From Deltaproteobacteria bacterium (GTDB lineage: Bacteria > Desulfobacterota > Binatia > Binatales > Binataceae), in the NCBI GenBank assembly GCA_021831785.1, contig JAKBMB010000028.1:226620-290619 (forward strand): 64,000 bases of DNA. The letters run 5' to 3'. Below, piece after piece: positions 1 through 8,208 of the stretch (the stretch's first letter is position 1; each line of letters begins with the position of its first letter). Both the position numbers and the translations under genes were made by a program. The notes beneath the pieces were generated by a model that saw nothing but the letters and a program-made list of their open reading frames with translations, searched no databases and was not told the origin of the DNA.

Positions 1-2
1 AT

Positions 3-638
3 TACAAGATTCGCGAAGCGCTGCTAGACGAGCTGCGCGACCTGCAGGAGCGGCTTAAGGCGCTGTTCGTCTATGCCACATCCAACCCGCTCGAAACGCT
101 GGCTCTAGCCGACTACGTCCACGTCTTGGTCGACGGCCGCATCGTTGACGCCGGACCGCCCGAGCAACTAAGCGGCGCACCGAAGGCCTTGTGGACGCGG
201 CTTAACCTTGGCTATCCGCTCACCAACTCGCTCGCCAGCCGTCTGACGTCCGCCGACGGCCGTTTGCTCTGCGAAAACGACCTGTTCGCCGTATGCATGG
301 AAGAGGCTTGCACAGCCGCGGTCGACGCGGACCGAGTCTTCGCGACCTTCCGCCCCGAGGATGTGCGCGCGGTCCCTCCCAATGAAATCGGCGAGCGCTT
401 AATCGACTTCCAGGCCGAAGTGGGGTTCGTGGAGGACATCGGTGGCGAGCGCATCCTCCATCTCGCGACGCCTGCCGGCGAGGTGCTGGCGATCCACGGT
501 CTGGACATCCAAATTGCGCCGCCCAAGACTCGAGAGACTTTCCGCCTTAGGCCGAGCGACGTGCTAGTCTACAATAGCGTGGGGTGTTTTACGGGCAGAG
601 GCGCCAGCGCGCCGCGGCGTGCGGCGCTTGACGCTTAA
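3..638 (+). CDS. ABC importer ATPase, GlpS-like, C-terminal part (partial)
   Basis: The frame is open from the left edge, so the Walker A, Q-loop, signature and Walker B lie outside the window. What remains is the end of the nucleotide-binding domain and a MalK/UgpC-type TOBE-like C-terminal domain (around ATFRPEDVRAVP). The switch or H-loop reads YATSNPLETLALAD where canonical ATPases have YVTHDQTEAMTLSD, so the catalytic histidine position is serine. Degenerate ATPases of this kind are known as the GlpS partner of glycerol ABC importers, where they pair with a second ATPase; the next gene fits that partner. The substrate is inferred only from this pairing. Confidence 0.8.
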   Translation, partial: YKIREALLDELRDLQERLKALFVYATSNPLETLALADYVHVLVDGRIVDAGPPEQLSGAPKALWTRLNLGYPLTNSLASRLTSADGRLLCENDLFAVCMEEACTAAVDADRVFATFRPEDVRAVPPNEIGERLIDFQAEVGFVEDIGGERILHLATPAGEVLAIHGLDIQIAPPKTRETFRLRPSDVLVYNSVGCFTGRGASAPRRAALDA

Positions 639-940
639 AAAAGCCCGGCGCTCTAAGCGGGGGATAGACGCGCACCGCTTGCCACGCTATGCGTCGGCCG
701 CAGTGAAGACGGCTCAATGCCGGAAATAAAGTCGCCGTAGCCGGCAATTAACGCAACAACTTGGTCGCTGCGGCCCGCGGCTATTGGGCGCCAACCGGGC
801 CATTTTTCGTGCTGCCCAAAAATGTGAAAATTATTGGCGCACGAGTGCGCGCGCATTTCTCATGATCGGAGAATGCTCAAGATGGCTTTCTCTCGAACTG
901 TTCCGGGCGGCAGCGAAGGTGCGAACGCGAGTCTTTTGAA
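639..940. other. Intergenic gap between the two ATPase genes
   Basis: About 300 bases with no supportable gene. Two genes of one ABC importer would normally be adjacent, so this gap suggests a lost gene or a separate promoter. In the frame of the downstream gene a TGA lies at 863-865, and no ATG or GTG follows before 941. Confidence 0.5.
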
Positions 941-2032
941 ATGGTAACAGTCAGGTGTGAAAAGTTGACTAGGCGGTTCGGCGAGGTCTTGGCCGTCAAC
1001 GAGGTTTCGCTCGAAATCCCGGCCCGCCAGATAACCTGTATCCTTGGCCCTTCGGGATGCGGCAAGACGACGCTGATGCGCATCTTGGCCGGACTCGACC
1101 GCCCGACCGCGGGCCGCGTCTGGTTTTCCGACCGTGACGTCACTGACCTGCCCGCGCGCCGACGGGATGTCGGAATGGTCTTCCAAAACCCCGTCGTTTA
1201 TCCCAACTTGAGCGTGCTCGACAACGTACTGCTGCCGCTGAAGACACTTCGCGGCAGTGACAGGGAAGCCGAAAAAAGAGCGTCAGCCGGGCTCGAAATC
1301 GTCGGACTGGGTTCACGCGCTAAGGACAAGGTTGAAACCCTAGGCGCCACTGACCATCAGAAGGTGGCAGTTGCGAGAGAGGTCGCGCGAAACACCAAAG
1401 TGCTTATCTTCGATGAACCGCTGACTAATATCAGCCTTGATGAACGCGCGGAATTCGAACGATCAATTCGGGAGCTGGTTCGTGAGACCGGTCAGACCAT
1501 CGTTTACGTGACGCACGACCAGACCGAGGCGATGACGCTTAGCGACTGCATCGTCGTAATGAACGAAGGACGAATTGCCCAACGCGGCGCTCCGCGCGAG
1601 GTTTACGCCTCGCCCGACAATGAATTCGTCGGTTGGTTCCTCGGCAATCCCGGGATGAACTTCATTGCAGTCAAGCCGATTGCGCGGCACGAGCGGACCT
1701 GGATCGAAAGCCCGTTTCTCGACGCGCCGTTGGCGCTGCCCGACAAGATGCAGCCTCAGGCGCTCAAGATAGGCTTTAGGCCGGAGTCTGTGCGGCTGTG
1801 CGACGGGGCGCAAAACGCAGGCTTTAGCGCGCGCGTAGTGCGCAAGTCGCTGACCGTCGGCGGCCGGATGCTGCTGCTGCTTGAACGCGACGGGATCACC
1901 TTTAAGGCCAAGATCGGCCGCAGGGACGGCGTGCGCGCCGGAGAGGAATTGCGAATCGAGATCCCCCGAGAAAGACTCTTATTATTCGACGGCGGCGGCG
2001 CGAGAATCTCCGCAGCGCAGCCGCTCAGCTAG
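941..2032 (+). CDS. ABC importer ATPase, GlpT-like
   Basis: A 363-residue MalK/UgpC-class nucleotide-binding subunit that would energise carbohydrate or polyol uptake at the inner membrane. Walker A GPSGCGKTT is at residues 36-44, the Q-loop glutamine at 82, Walker B VLIFDEP at 154-160 and the H-loop histidine at 192, followed by a TOBE-like regulatory domain. The ABC signature is unusual: LGATDHQK (134-141) replaces LSGGQQQR. This loss is typical of GlpT-type subunits in heterodimeric glycerol importers, in line with the complementary H-loop defect in the upstream ATPase. The ATG at 941 is the first usable start after an in-frame stop; the ribosome site is weak. No permease or binding-protein gene follows, so the rest must lie upstream of the window. 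Confidence 0.88.
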   Translation: MVTVRCEKLTRRFGEVLAVNEVSLEIPARQITCILGPSGCGKTTLMRILAGLDRPTAGRVWFSDRDVTDLPARRRDVGMVFQNPVVYPNLSVLDNVLLPLKTLRGSDREAEKRASAGLEIVGLGSRAKDKVETLGATDHQKVAVAREVARNTKVLIFDEPLTNISLDERAEFERSIRELVRETGQTIVYVTHDQTEAMTLSDCIVVMNEGRIAQRGAPREVYASPDNEFVGWFLGNPGMNFIAVKPIARHERTWIESPFLDAPLALPDKMQPQALKIGFRPESVRLCDGAQNAGFSARVVRKSLTVGGRMLLLLERDGITFKAKIGRRDGVRAGEELRIEIPRERLLLFDGGGARISAAQPLS

Positions 2033-2402
2033 TGCGGCATCGTCCGCAAGCGGCACGGCGATGGCGTCCGTCCCGCTTTCCCGATTGCGCGGCCGCGGTC
2101 AAGCGGGGAAGCAGGGAGCGCGGACTTCCGGACTTGGAGCCTGCTGATGGGCTTCAAGCCTCTTGAGCTTTCTAGCTCCCTGATTGCGGTCGGGTGGGAT
2201 GTGGCTCGCCCCGGTTATGCTACAGTCGAGCGTGGAATAAAGTTCCGGATCAAAGGGGCGAAAGCTCGGACCCTGGACTTTTAAGCGTCGCGTTCATGGT
2301 CGCGTGCTCGAACCGCTCCACTGACCGGGATACCACCGCCGCGACGGCGGGGGTCGGCGGCATGGGCCGTTTCCGGCGCTTCAGCAGCTATCGGAGGTGG
2401 CT
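2033..2402. other. Intergenic, no supported gene
   Basis: About 370 bases between the ATPase and the radical SAM gene. A 44-codon open frame at 2148-2282 has plausible codon use, but I recognise nothing in it and there is no ribosome site. I looked for cobalamin-riboswitch-like elements because the next gene binds B12 and saw none. The only functional signal is the ribosome site at 2393-2397. Confidence 0.5.
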
Positions 2403-3983
2403 ATGCTGGTCTTCCTAGTTCACGTTCGCGACCCACAGTTTTATGCCGTAGCGGCAGCCGCCCGCGCGAAAAACGGCAATCTCCGCATAATGGGGTTCCC
2501 GCCGCACGGGATCATGTCGCTGTCCGCGGTGCTCAAGCGCGCGGGGCATGAGTGCGTGATGTTCGACCAAGCCAATCCCGAAACTCCCAACCCGGCGATC
2601 ATCGAGCAGGTGCGCAGACGGCGCCCGCAACTGGTCGGATTGAGTTTTCTCAGCACTACCAGTTATCCCTATGCCAAGATTCTCGCCCGTCAGATCCGCG
2701 CCGTCGACGCAACAGTCAAACTTGCCTTTGGCGGCGTGTTCGCCAGCCTGAACGCGCCCTTGGTGAAAGCGCAGTGCCCGCAGGTGGACTTCGTATGCCG
2801 GGGCGACGGCGAGCAGCTCATCCTCGACTTGGTCGAGCAGCTCGACGATCCCGGTGCAGTGGCCGGAGTCACCTGGGCGCGGGACGGCAAGGTCGTGAAC
2901 AATTCGAATCGCCCGGTCGAGCGCGCGCTCGACCAGTGGCCGTTCCCGGACCGCGAAGGACTGGCGCTCGATTTCATCGAATCGATACCGCTGGACGTGC
3001 CCGCGGTGCTTTCACTAGACCGCTACACCACGATGCAGACCTCGCGCGGATGCCCGTGGCCCTGCGTTTTCTGCGATATCCCGGCCTTCAACCAGGGCAA
3101 ATGGCGCGCGCGCAGCCCTCAGCACGTGGTCGCGGAACTCGAGCACCTGAGGGACCAGGGCTACGGTGCGGTATACTTCGTCGACGATCATTTCCTGCTG
3201 CAGCCCAAGCGCATCGAAGCGATCTGCAACGGGATCGTCGATCGCGGCCTGAACATACGCTGGGGCTGCGAGGGCAGGGTCGATTCGGTCGCGCAACATT
3301 TGTTTCCGGCAATGGTAAAGGCCCATTGCCGCACCCTGATGTTCGGCATCGAGAGCGGCAGTCAAAAGGTCCTGGATCGGCTCAAGAAGGAGCAAACCCT
3401 AGAAGAGGTCGAGCGCGCGGTTAACCATGCGAAGCAAGCGGGAATCGAGATTGTACACGGGTTCTTTACGGTCGGTAACCCGGACGAAACCGTGGCCGAC
3501 ATGAGGGCGACCTTCGATTTTGCCGCAAGGCTCAAGATCGACACCTTCAATTTCAACCGTCTATGCGTCTATCGTGGCACGCCCCTGTGGCAGGAATACA
3601 TCCGGCGCAACCTGGTGGACGATGCGAAAGACTGGTTCAAGTACTTCAAGTGTTCCGAGATCGATCCGACATGCCTGTCGGGCGAGGTAATCAACCGCGA
3701 ACGCACCGCGGACTTGCGCCGGTTGTTCATCTACCGGCTGCTGCATCGTCCGCTCCGAAGCATCTTGCTCCTGCACCGCTTCACGCGCTTCATGCGGCTG
3801 CGTGACGTAGCGCACCTGATCGTCAAGCCGTTCCTGGGCAAGCGGCGCGGAGCCACCAAGGCGGAAGCGCTTTCGCGGGCCCTGGAGCATGCAGAACTCA
3901 AGGATGCGGCCGGCGCGTTGACCCAGGTTGCCGACGCAATGCTCGAACAGGCAGTGGCCGAGTCTGACGCCAAGCGGGCGTGA
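2403..3983 (+). CDS. B12-binding domain radical SAM protein
   Basis: A 526-residue class-B-like radical SAM enzyme. An N-terminal cobalamin-binding (Rossmann) domain of about 150 residues precedes the radical SAM barrel. The iron-sulfur motif CPWPCVFC supplies C217, C221 and C224, and downstream GIESGSQKVLD is the usual barrel element. Enzymes of this architecture do methylations or ring rearrangements on unactivated carbons (BchE, hopanoid and P-methylase relatives); the substrate cannot be told. The ATG at 2403 is chosen because GGAGG at 2393-2397 sits 5 bases upstream; a GTG two codons earlier overlaps that site. It appears to be a single-gene unit with no biosynthetic partners nearby. Confidence 0.9.
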   Translation: MLVFLVHVRDPQFYAVAAAARAKNGNLRIMGFPPHGIMSLSAVLKRAGHECVMFDQANPETPNPAIIEQVRRRRPQLVGLSFLSTTSYPYAKILARQIRAVDATVKLAFGGVFASLNAPLVKAQCPQVDFVCRGDGEQLILDLVEQLDDPGAVAGVTWARDGKVVNNSNRPVERALDQWPFPDREGLALDFIESIPLDVPAVLSLDRYTTMQTSRGCPWPCVFCDIPAFNQGKWRARSPQHVVAELEHLRDQGYGAVYFVDDHFLLQPKRIEAICNGIVDRGLNIRWGCEGRVDSVAQHLFPAMVKAHCRTLMFGIESGSQKVLDRLKKEQTLEEVERAVNHAKQAGIEIVHGFFTVGNPDETVADMRATFDFAARLKIDTFNFNRLCVYRGTPLWQEYIRRNLVDDAKDWFKYFKCSEIDPTCLSGEVINRERTADLRRLFIYRLLHRPLRSILLLHRFTRFMRLRDVAHLIVKPFLGKRRGATKAEALSRALEHAELKDAAGALTQVADAMLEQAVAESDAKRA

Positions 3984-4113
3984 ATTCAGGATGACTACCT
4001 TTCCGAGTTCCACCATCGCCCGGACGGTGCGCTCGCCGGTGTCTGGACGAGTAGCACTATTTGCGTCTGATCCAGGTTGGAAAAGGCCGCGACATTGTGC
4101 TACGTCGTGTAAC

Positions 4114-4335
4114 TTGAAACACCGAACGATAACCGTCCGGCTCGATAACGACCTCAAGCCGATTGTCGACGAAATGTGCCGGCGTTCGGGACAGACCCGC
4201 AGCGAGGTGATGTGCGAGGCGCCAAGACGCCGCCCGGCCCGGTTTCCAATTCGAGTAATTGCGCCGCCGCGTCATGCCGTTCGCGAAACCGGCGGCCATC
4301 TGACCGATGAGGACGTGCTCAACGCGCTGTCGTGA
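4114..4335 (+). CDS. Ribbon-helix-helix antitoxin of a type II TA pair
   Basis: Seventy-three residues starting at TTG 4114. The N-terminus RTITVRLDNDL followed by an amphipathic segment with SGQTRSEV is a CopG/Arc-type ribbon-helix-helix DNA-binding fold. The C-terminus ETGGHLTDEDVLNALS matches the toxin-binding tail seen in CopG antitoxins that partner PIN toxins. The stop overlaps the start of the following PIN-domain frame, the usual coupled TA arrangement. The frame is open further upstream but that part lacks conserved character. Antitoxins of this kind usually repress their own promoter. Confidence 0.65.
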   Translation: MKHRTITVRLDNDLKPIVDEMCRRSGQTRSEVMCEAPRRRPARFPIRVIAPPRHAVRETGGHLTDEDVLNALS

Positions 4336-4568
4336 GAGGCTTTCTCGATGCCAACGTGCTCGCGAGTGCGTTCGGCGCGCGGGGGCCGTGTACCGATGTG
4401 CCGGGGCCTATTCCGGCGGAGCACGAACCCGTAAGTGGCGAGGTGGTGATCGGGGATTTGCCCGCAGTATTGAGAAAGAAGTCCGGCGTGCCGGCAAAGG
4501 GCGTCAGGAGATTGAGAGTAGTGGGGCAGTTTGAATTCCGAACCTGCCTGTTCAAACTGACGCGCTAG
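4332..4568 (+). pseudogene. Eroded PIN-domain (VapC-like) toxin remnant
   Basis: A 78-residue frame beginning at GTG 4332, overlapping the antitoxin stop. It opens with FLDANVLASAFGARGP, the first strand and catalytic aspartate of PIN ribonucleases, and continues to VLRKKSGVPAKGV, which resembles the middle helix. PIN toxins are about 130-140 residues with later acidic residues in the second half; here the frame runs into unrelated sequence after about residue 65. It is probably inactive, leaving an orphan antitoxin. A frameshift restoring a longer frame is the alternative. Confidence 0.6.
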
Positions 4569-4621
4569 CCAAGTCGTCGGTCAATTGACTCAACCGTTGA
4601 ACTACGGTTTTCGAGGTGAAG

Positions 4622-5437
4622 ATGAACTATAGCGAATACAAAGGCCTGCGTTTCGACCGGCCCGAAGACGGCGTCTTACTCGTCACGATCAACCGCCCCG
4701 AGGTCCTAAATGCCACTGACAGCCGCACGCATTGGGAGCTGAGTCGGGTCTGGAAAGACATCGACGAGGACGAGCAAACGCGGGTCGTGCTCGTAACCGG
4801 CGCGGGCAAGGCCTTCTCGGCCGGCGGCGACCTTGACATGATTGCCCAGACCAAGGGCAACCCGGCGAACGTCGCGGCCTCCTGGCGCGAGGCGGGCGAT
4901 TTGGTCTACAACATGCTCAATCTCGACAAGCCGATCGTGTCGGCGATAAATGGCGTCGCGGTGGGCGCCGGTTTGACCGTCGCGCTGATGGCGGACATCA
5001 GCATCGCCTCCGATCGCATGCGCATCACGGACGGCCATCTGCGCCTGGGCGTAGCCGCCGGCGACCACGCCGTGATCCTATGGCCGCTTCTGTGCGGGAT
5101 GGCCAAGGCGAAGTACTATCTGCTGACGGCCGACTTTATCGACGGGAGGGAGGCCGAACGGATCGGGCTGGTGAGCCTTTGCGTCCCGCACGAAGAGTTG
5201 ATGGAGCGTGCGCTGGACGTTTGCCGGCGGCTAGCGCGCGGATCGCAGCCGGCCCTGCGATGGACCAAGCGGGCGCTCAACAACTGGCTGCGCGCCGCGG
5301 GTCCGGCCTTCGACGCCTCGCTGGCCTTCGAGATGTTGGGGTTTTTCGGCGATGATCTGAGCGAGGGGATTAAGGCGTTGCGGGAAAAACGCGAGCCGCA
5401 GTTCCCCAGCGCTTCGGGCCGCAAGCCCAAGGATTAG
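4622..5437 (+). CDS. Enoyl-CoA hydratase/isomerase (crotonase) family protein
   Basis: A 271-residue crotonase-fold protein acting on acyl-CoA thioesters. The first oxyanion-hole loop GAGKAFSAGGDLD and second loop AINGVAVGAGLTVALMAD are clear. Both glutamates used by classical hydratases are absent: the GGxE position reads GAGLT and the QPE position reads DGH. A different reaction (isomerase, decarboxylase, thioesterase or hydrolase) or altered chemistry is therefore more likely than simple hydration. The ATG at 4622 has GAGG at 4613-4616; a GTG at 4616 overlaps that site. It stands alone, without other beta-oxidation genes beside it. Confidence 0.88.
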   Translation: MNYSEYKGLRFDRPEDGVLLVTINRPEVLNATDSRTHWELSRVWKDIDEDEQTRVVLVTGAGKAFSAGGDLDMIAQTKGNPANVAASWREAGDLVYNMLNLDKPIVSAINGVAVGAGLTVALMADISIASDRMRITDGHLRLGVAAGDHAVILWPLLCGMAKAKYYLLTADFIDGREAERIGLVSLCVPHEELMERALDVCRRLARGSQPALRWTKRALNNWLRAAGPAFDASLAFEMLGFFGDDLSEGIKALREKREPQFPSASGRKPKD

Positions 5438-5692
5438 CCGCGGCTCGTTAGGCGGGCGCCGACAACGATTTCTAGAGTGTAGCCAATCCTTTCCTCGCAG
5501 GCCGCTTTGTGATAGTCACTTCTCTAGCTGCATGCGAGTGGGTATGAGCGCCGCTGACGGCAAGGATCGTGGTTGAGGCCCAAGCGGGGCCAGGCAGGCC
5601 GCAGCCGGGCCCGAGGTTGCGCCAAGGCCGAACCGATAGATCATTCGGTATGGCTGCTTTCGGTGGTTAACGCTGCACAGGAGGTTGACAAG

Positions 5693-5971
5693 GTGAAAAG
5701 GACGGTGCATTCGATACTTGCCTCGGTCGTCGCACCAGTTGTGTTACTGGGCCTGATTTGCATCGCGCCGGTAAAGAGCCTGGCCGCGAGCAAGGTGGAC
5801 TGCAACAAGGTGATGGAGGAGTTGAACTCGGGGAAAAAGGTGCGCCAGGTCGCGACCGACCTGCACATCTCGCGCTCCTCCGTGTATCGCTGCCGCAAGC
5901 AGGCTCGCAAAGCGGCGAAGAAGACCGGCGAGCAGGCTCCCGCCGCCCCTGCCGCGTCTCCGTCCCCGTAA
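5693..5971 (+). CDS. Small exported protein with a helix-turn-helix-like segment
   Basis: Ninety-two residues from GTG 5693, supported by a perfect AGGAGG at 5679-5684. Residues 1-28 form a signal-peptide-like stretch: a KR start, the hydrophobic run VVLLGLICIAPV, and an AxA-type site near SLAAS. The mature part contains QVATDLHISRSSVYRCRKQ, which reads as a resolvase- or transposase-type helix-turn-helix, then a lysine/alanine/proline-rich tail. A DNA-binding-like motif behind an export signal is odd. It may be a periplasmic protein that merely resembles a HTH, or the hydrophobic N-terminus may be a membrane anchor. I do not recognise the family. Confidence 0.6.
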   Translation: MKRTVHSILASVVAPVVLLGLICIAPVKSLAASKVDCNKVMEELNSGKKVRQVATDLHISRSSVYRCRKQARKAAKKTGEQAPAAPAASPSP

Positions 5972-6299
5972 GCGAATCGGTTACATTCCGGCGCGACGCG
6001 GCCTTCGGCGGGTCATCGCCTAAATAGAGCGCGTCGCGCCACTTCTCTCCTTACCGCTCCGGATAAGGTCAGCCTGGTTCCACCCCGCCCCGATTGTGCC
6101 GCTGCCTGCCCAGGGCGCGCGAAACGCGGCTTCGGTGCCATCGAAGGAGTTACAGCAGAAGCCGTAGGCGCCAGTCCTCCTTAGAGTTCCTTGAGCCGGT
6201 CCTCGCTGTCGGCCCGGCTATTCGGATGGCGGATAAAGTACATGGCGCGTCGCTTCTGCAAGCCGGTCGCGCTCAAGAAATGTCTCCGATATAAGGGCA

Positions 6300-7544
6300 C
6301 TGAGTATCACGAAGTTAGCCACGAAACTGTCACGGATCAGCGGCGACGCGGCGCTCAAATTCGTTCTCCTGATCGGCGTTGTAAGTTTTTTCGCCGACTT
6401 CACCTACGAGGGCTCGCGCAGCATCGCGGGTCCCTATCTCGCAATACTGGGCGCGAGCGCAACCGCGGTTGGAATCATCGCGGGATTGGGTGAGCTGCTC
6501 GGCTATGGCCTGCGGCTCCTCTCCGGTCCCTTGAGCGAGCGCAGCGGTAAATTCTGGCCGATGACGTTGTTCGGGTACGTCATCCAGATGCTGGCGGTGC
6601 CGGCGTTGGCGCTCGCGAGGAGCTGGCCCGGCGCAGCCCTGCTGATCATCCTGGAACGAGTCGGCAAGGCGATCCGCAACCCGCCGCGTGATGTCATGCT
6701 TTCGCATGCTGCCAAACAAATGGGCTACGGATGGGGTTTCGGGTTGCATGAAGCTCTGGATCAGTCTGGCGCGCTGCTCGGACCGCTGCTCGTGGCGGCG
6801 GTGCTTTCCAGCCGACATAGCTATCCCCGGGCATTCGCGACGCTCCTGGTCCCGGGGCTGGCCGCGCTGGCTGCGCTGCTGGTCGCCCGGGTAATCTATC
6901 CGCGACCCGAAGATCTGGAGGCTGTCCCGTCGCCGGATGTCCACGCCGGTGGGCTTCCGTCGATCTTCTGGGTGTATTTGTCCGGGGCGGCCTTGGTTGC
7001 GGCGGGGTTCGCGGATTTTTCCTTGATCGCGTACCACTTTGAAAAGGCCGGCAACGTGCCCAAGGTTTGGGTGCCGGTGTTTTATTCGGTTGCGATGGGA
7101 GTGAGCGGGGCCGGTTCGCTGATTTTCGGCCGGCTGTTCGATCGCTTCGGTGTAAGCGTGCTGGTTCCGTTGACGATCATCTCGGCGCTCTCCACTCCCT
7201 TAGTTTTCCTCGGGAATTTCTGGCTGTCCCTTCTCGGCGTTGCCGCATGGGGGCTAGGCATGGGGGTTCATGAATCGATTATACCGGCAGCGGTCGCCGT
7301 GATGGTTCCGCAGCAACGGCGGGGCTCCGCCTATGGAATTTTCACCGCGGGCTACGGTGTGTTCTGGTTTCTCGGGAGCGTCGCGATCGGAATTCTGTAT
7401 GACGTTTTCCTGCCGGCGCTTATCGTTTTTTCGGTGGTTGCGGAAATCGCCGCCATCCCGGTGTTTTTGCGGGTTGCAACCCGGCTGGCCCCTGCCGCGA
7501 GAGAAGCATCCTCGTCCGAGCCCCGGGAGGACGCCCGTCGGTAA
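6300..7544 (+). CDS. MFS transporter (start codon uncertain)
   Basis: A major facilitator with about 12 hydrophobic segments. The cytoplasmic loop after segment 2 contains GKAIRNPPRDVML and the segment 5 region GLHEALDQSGALLGPLL, seen in a conserved but poorly characterised MFS group. The first ordinary start (TTG 6486) would delete the first membrane helix, yet the frame upstream to about 6303 clearly encodes it (VLLIGVVSFFADFTYEGSR). No ATG, GTG or TTG exists between the stop at 6234 and 6486 in this frame; only CTG 6300, ATA and ATC codons are available. I place the start at CTG 6300 provisionally. A mutated start codon or a base-calling error is possible. Confidence 0.8.
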   Translation: MSITKLATKLSRISGDAALKFVLLIGVVSFFADFTYEGSRSIAGPYLAILGASATAVGIIAGLGELLGYGLRLLSGPLSERSGKFWPMTLFGYVIQMLAVPALALARSWPGAALLIILERVGKAIRNPPRDVMLSHAAKQMGYGWGFGLHEALDQSGALLGPLLVAAVLSSRHSYPRAFATLLVPGLAALAALLVARVIYPRPEDLEAVPSPDVHAGGLPSIFWVYLSGAALVAAGFADFSLIAYHFEKAGNVPKVWVPVFYSVAMGVSGAGSLIFGRLFDRFGVSVLVPLTIISALSTPLVFLGNFWLSLLGVAAWGLGMGVHESIIPAAVAVMVPQQRRGSAYGIFTAGYGVFWFLGSVAIGILYDVFLPALIVFSVVAEIAAIPVFLRVATRLAPAAREASSSEPREDARR

Positions 7545-7867
7545 AGCAATCACCGCTGCGGCGGGCGCCAAGCGAGCCGTTCTCTCGCTGGCCGCCAGTT
7601 ACTGGCTTGACTCCAGCCGACGGTTCGTCGAGGAGCAACACCTGTGGCATAAGCGCGGCTGTTTCGGAGTCGACAACTCAACCTGCACGAAAACGTGCTG
7701 CGCGTTTTCCTATTCCGTCCGTATGCACCGAGTCAACCGCGAACCTTGTGTCCGCGCGACTTCGGCCGGCTCAGCTACCAGGCGCGCCGCGCCCCGGCGG
7801 CGCGCTTCGCGTCGGCCAAGAGGATTGGCGATTTGCTTGATATTCTGACTTTCAGCTATTCTGCCAC
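7545..7867. other. Intergenic, nothing recognised
   Basis: About 320 bases between the MFS gene and the TA pair. Short frames exist in several phases, but none has a ribosome site or recognisable protein signature. Confidence 0.4.
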
Positions 7868-8173
7868 ATGATGGAAACATTGGCCAGCAAGGTCGGTCGG
7901 CGGGGCACGGTGGTGCTGCCGGCCAAGCTGCGCCACCGCCTGGGCATCGAGGAGGGCTCGTTCGTCGTTGCCGAAGCGCGTGAAGACGGAATCCTGATCA
8001 GGCCGGCGGCGGTGCTGCCGATCGAGGTCTACACGCCCGAACGCCGGGCTGAGTTTCTCCTCAGCAACGCCGTCGATGCAGAGGACTATCAGCGCGCGCG
8101 TGCCGAAGTTAAGCGGCTGGGCCTCGATCCCGACCGCATCAAGCACCATCGGCCCTCAAAGCGGCGCGGGTAG
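7868..8173 (+). CDS. AbrB/MazE-fold antitoxin
   Basis: A 101-residue protein (ATG 7868 or the next codon ATG 7871). Residues 6-45 (SKVGRRGTVVLPAKLRHRLG then GSFVVAEAREDGILIRP) form the SpoVT/AbrB swapped-hairpin DNA-binding fold. The charged C-terminal part, AEFLLSNAVDAEDYQRARAE, would wrap the toxin. It lies 35 bases upstream of a PIN-domain gene on the same strand, making a VapBC-like module that probably autoregulates its promoter. Confidence 0.85.
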   Translation: MMETLASKVGRRGTVVLPAKLRHRLGIEEGSFVVAEAREDGILIRPAAVLPIEVYTPERRAEFLLSNAVDAEDYQRARAEVKRLGLDPDRIKHHRPSKRRG

Positions 8174-8208
8174 CGAAAGGCAGGGCATCTGCGGCTGGCT
8201 TCCCTTTG

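Noticed and set aside
2033-2402. Possible cobalamin riboswitch before the B12 protein
   Set aside because: No conserved B12-box-like sequence was seen.
2194-2418. 74-residue frame upstream of the radical SAM gene
   Set aside because: No ribosome site, no domain, and it overlaps the start region of a well-supported gene.
2552-3424. Long arginine-rich frame overlapping the radical SAM gene
   Set aside because: It is a shadow frame of GC-rich coding DNA; the radical SAM frame has clear motifs and a ribosome site.
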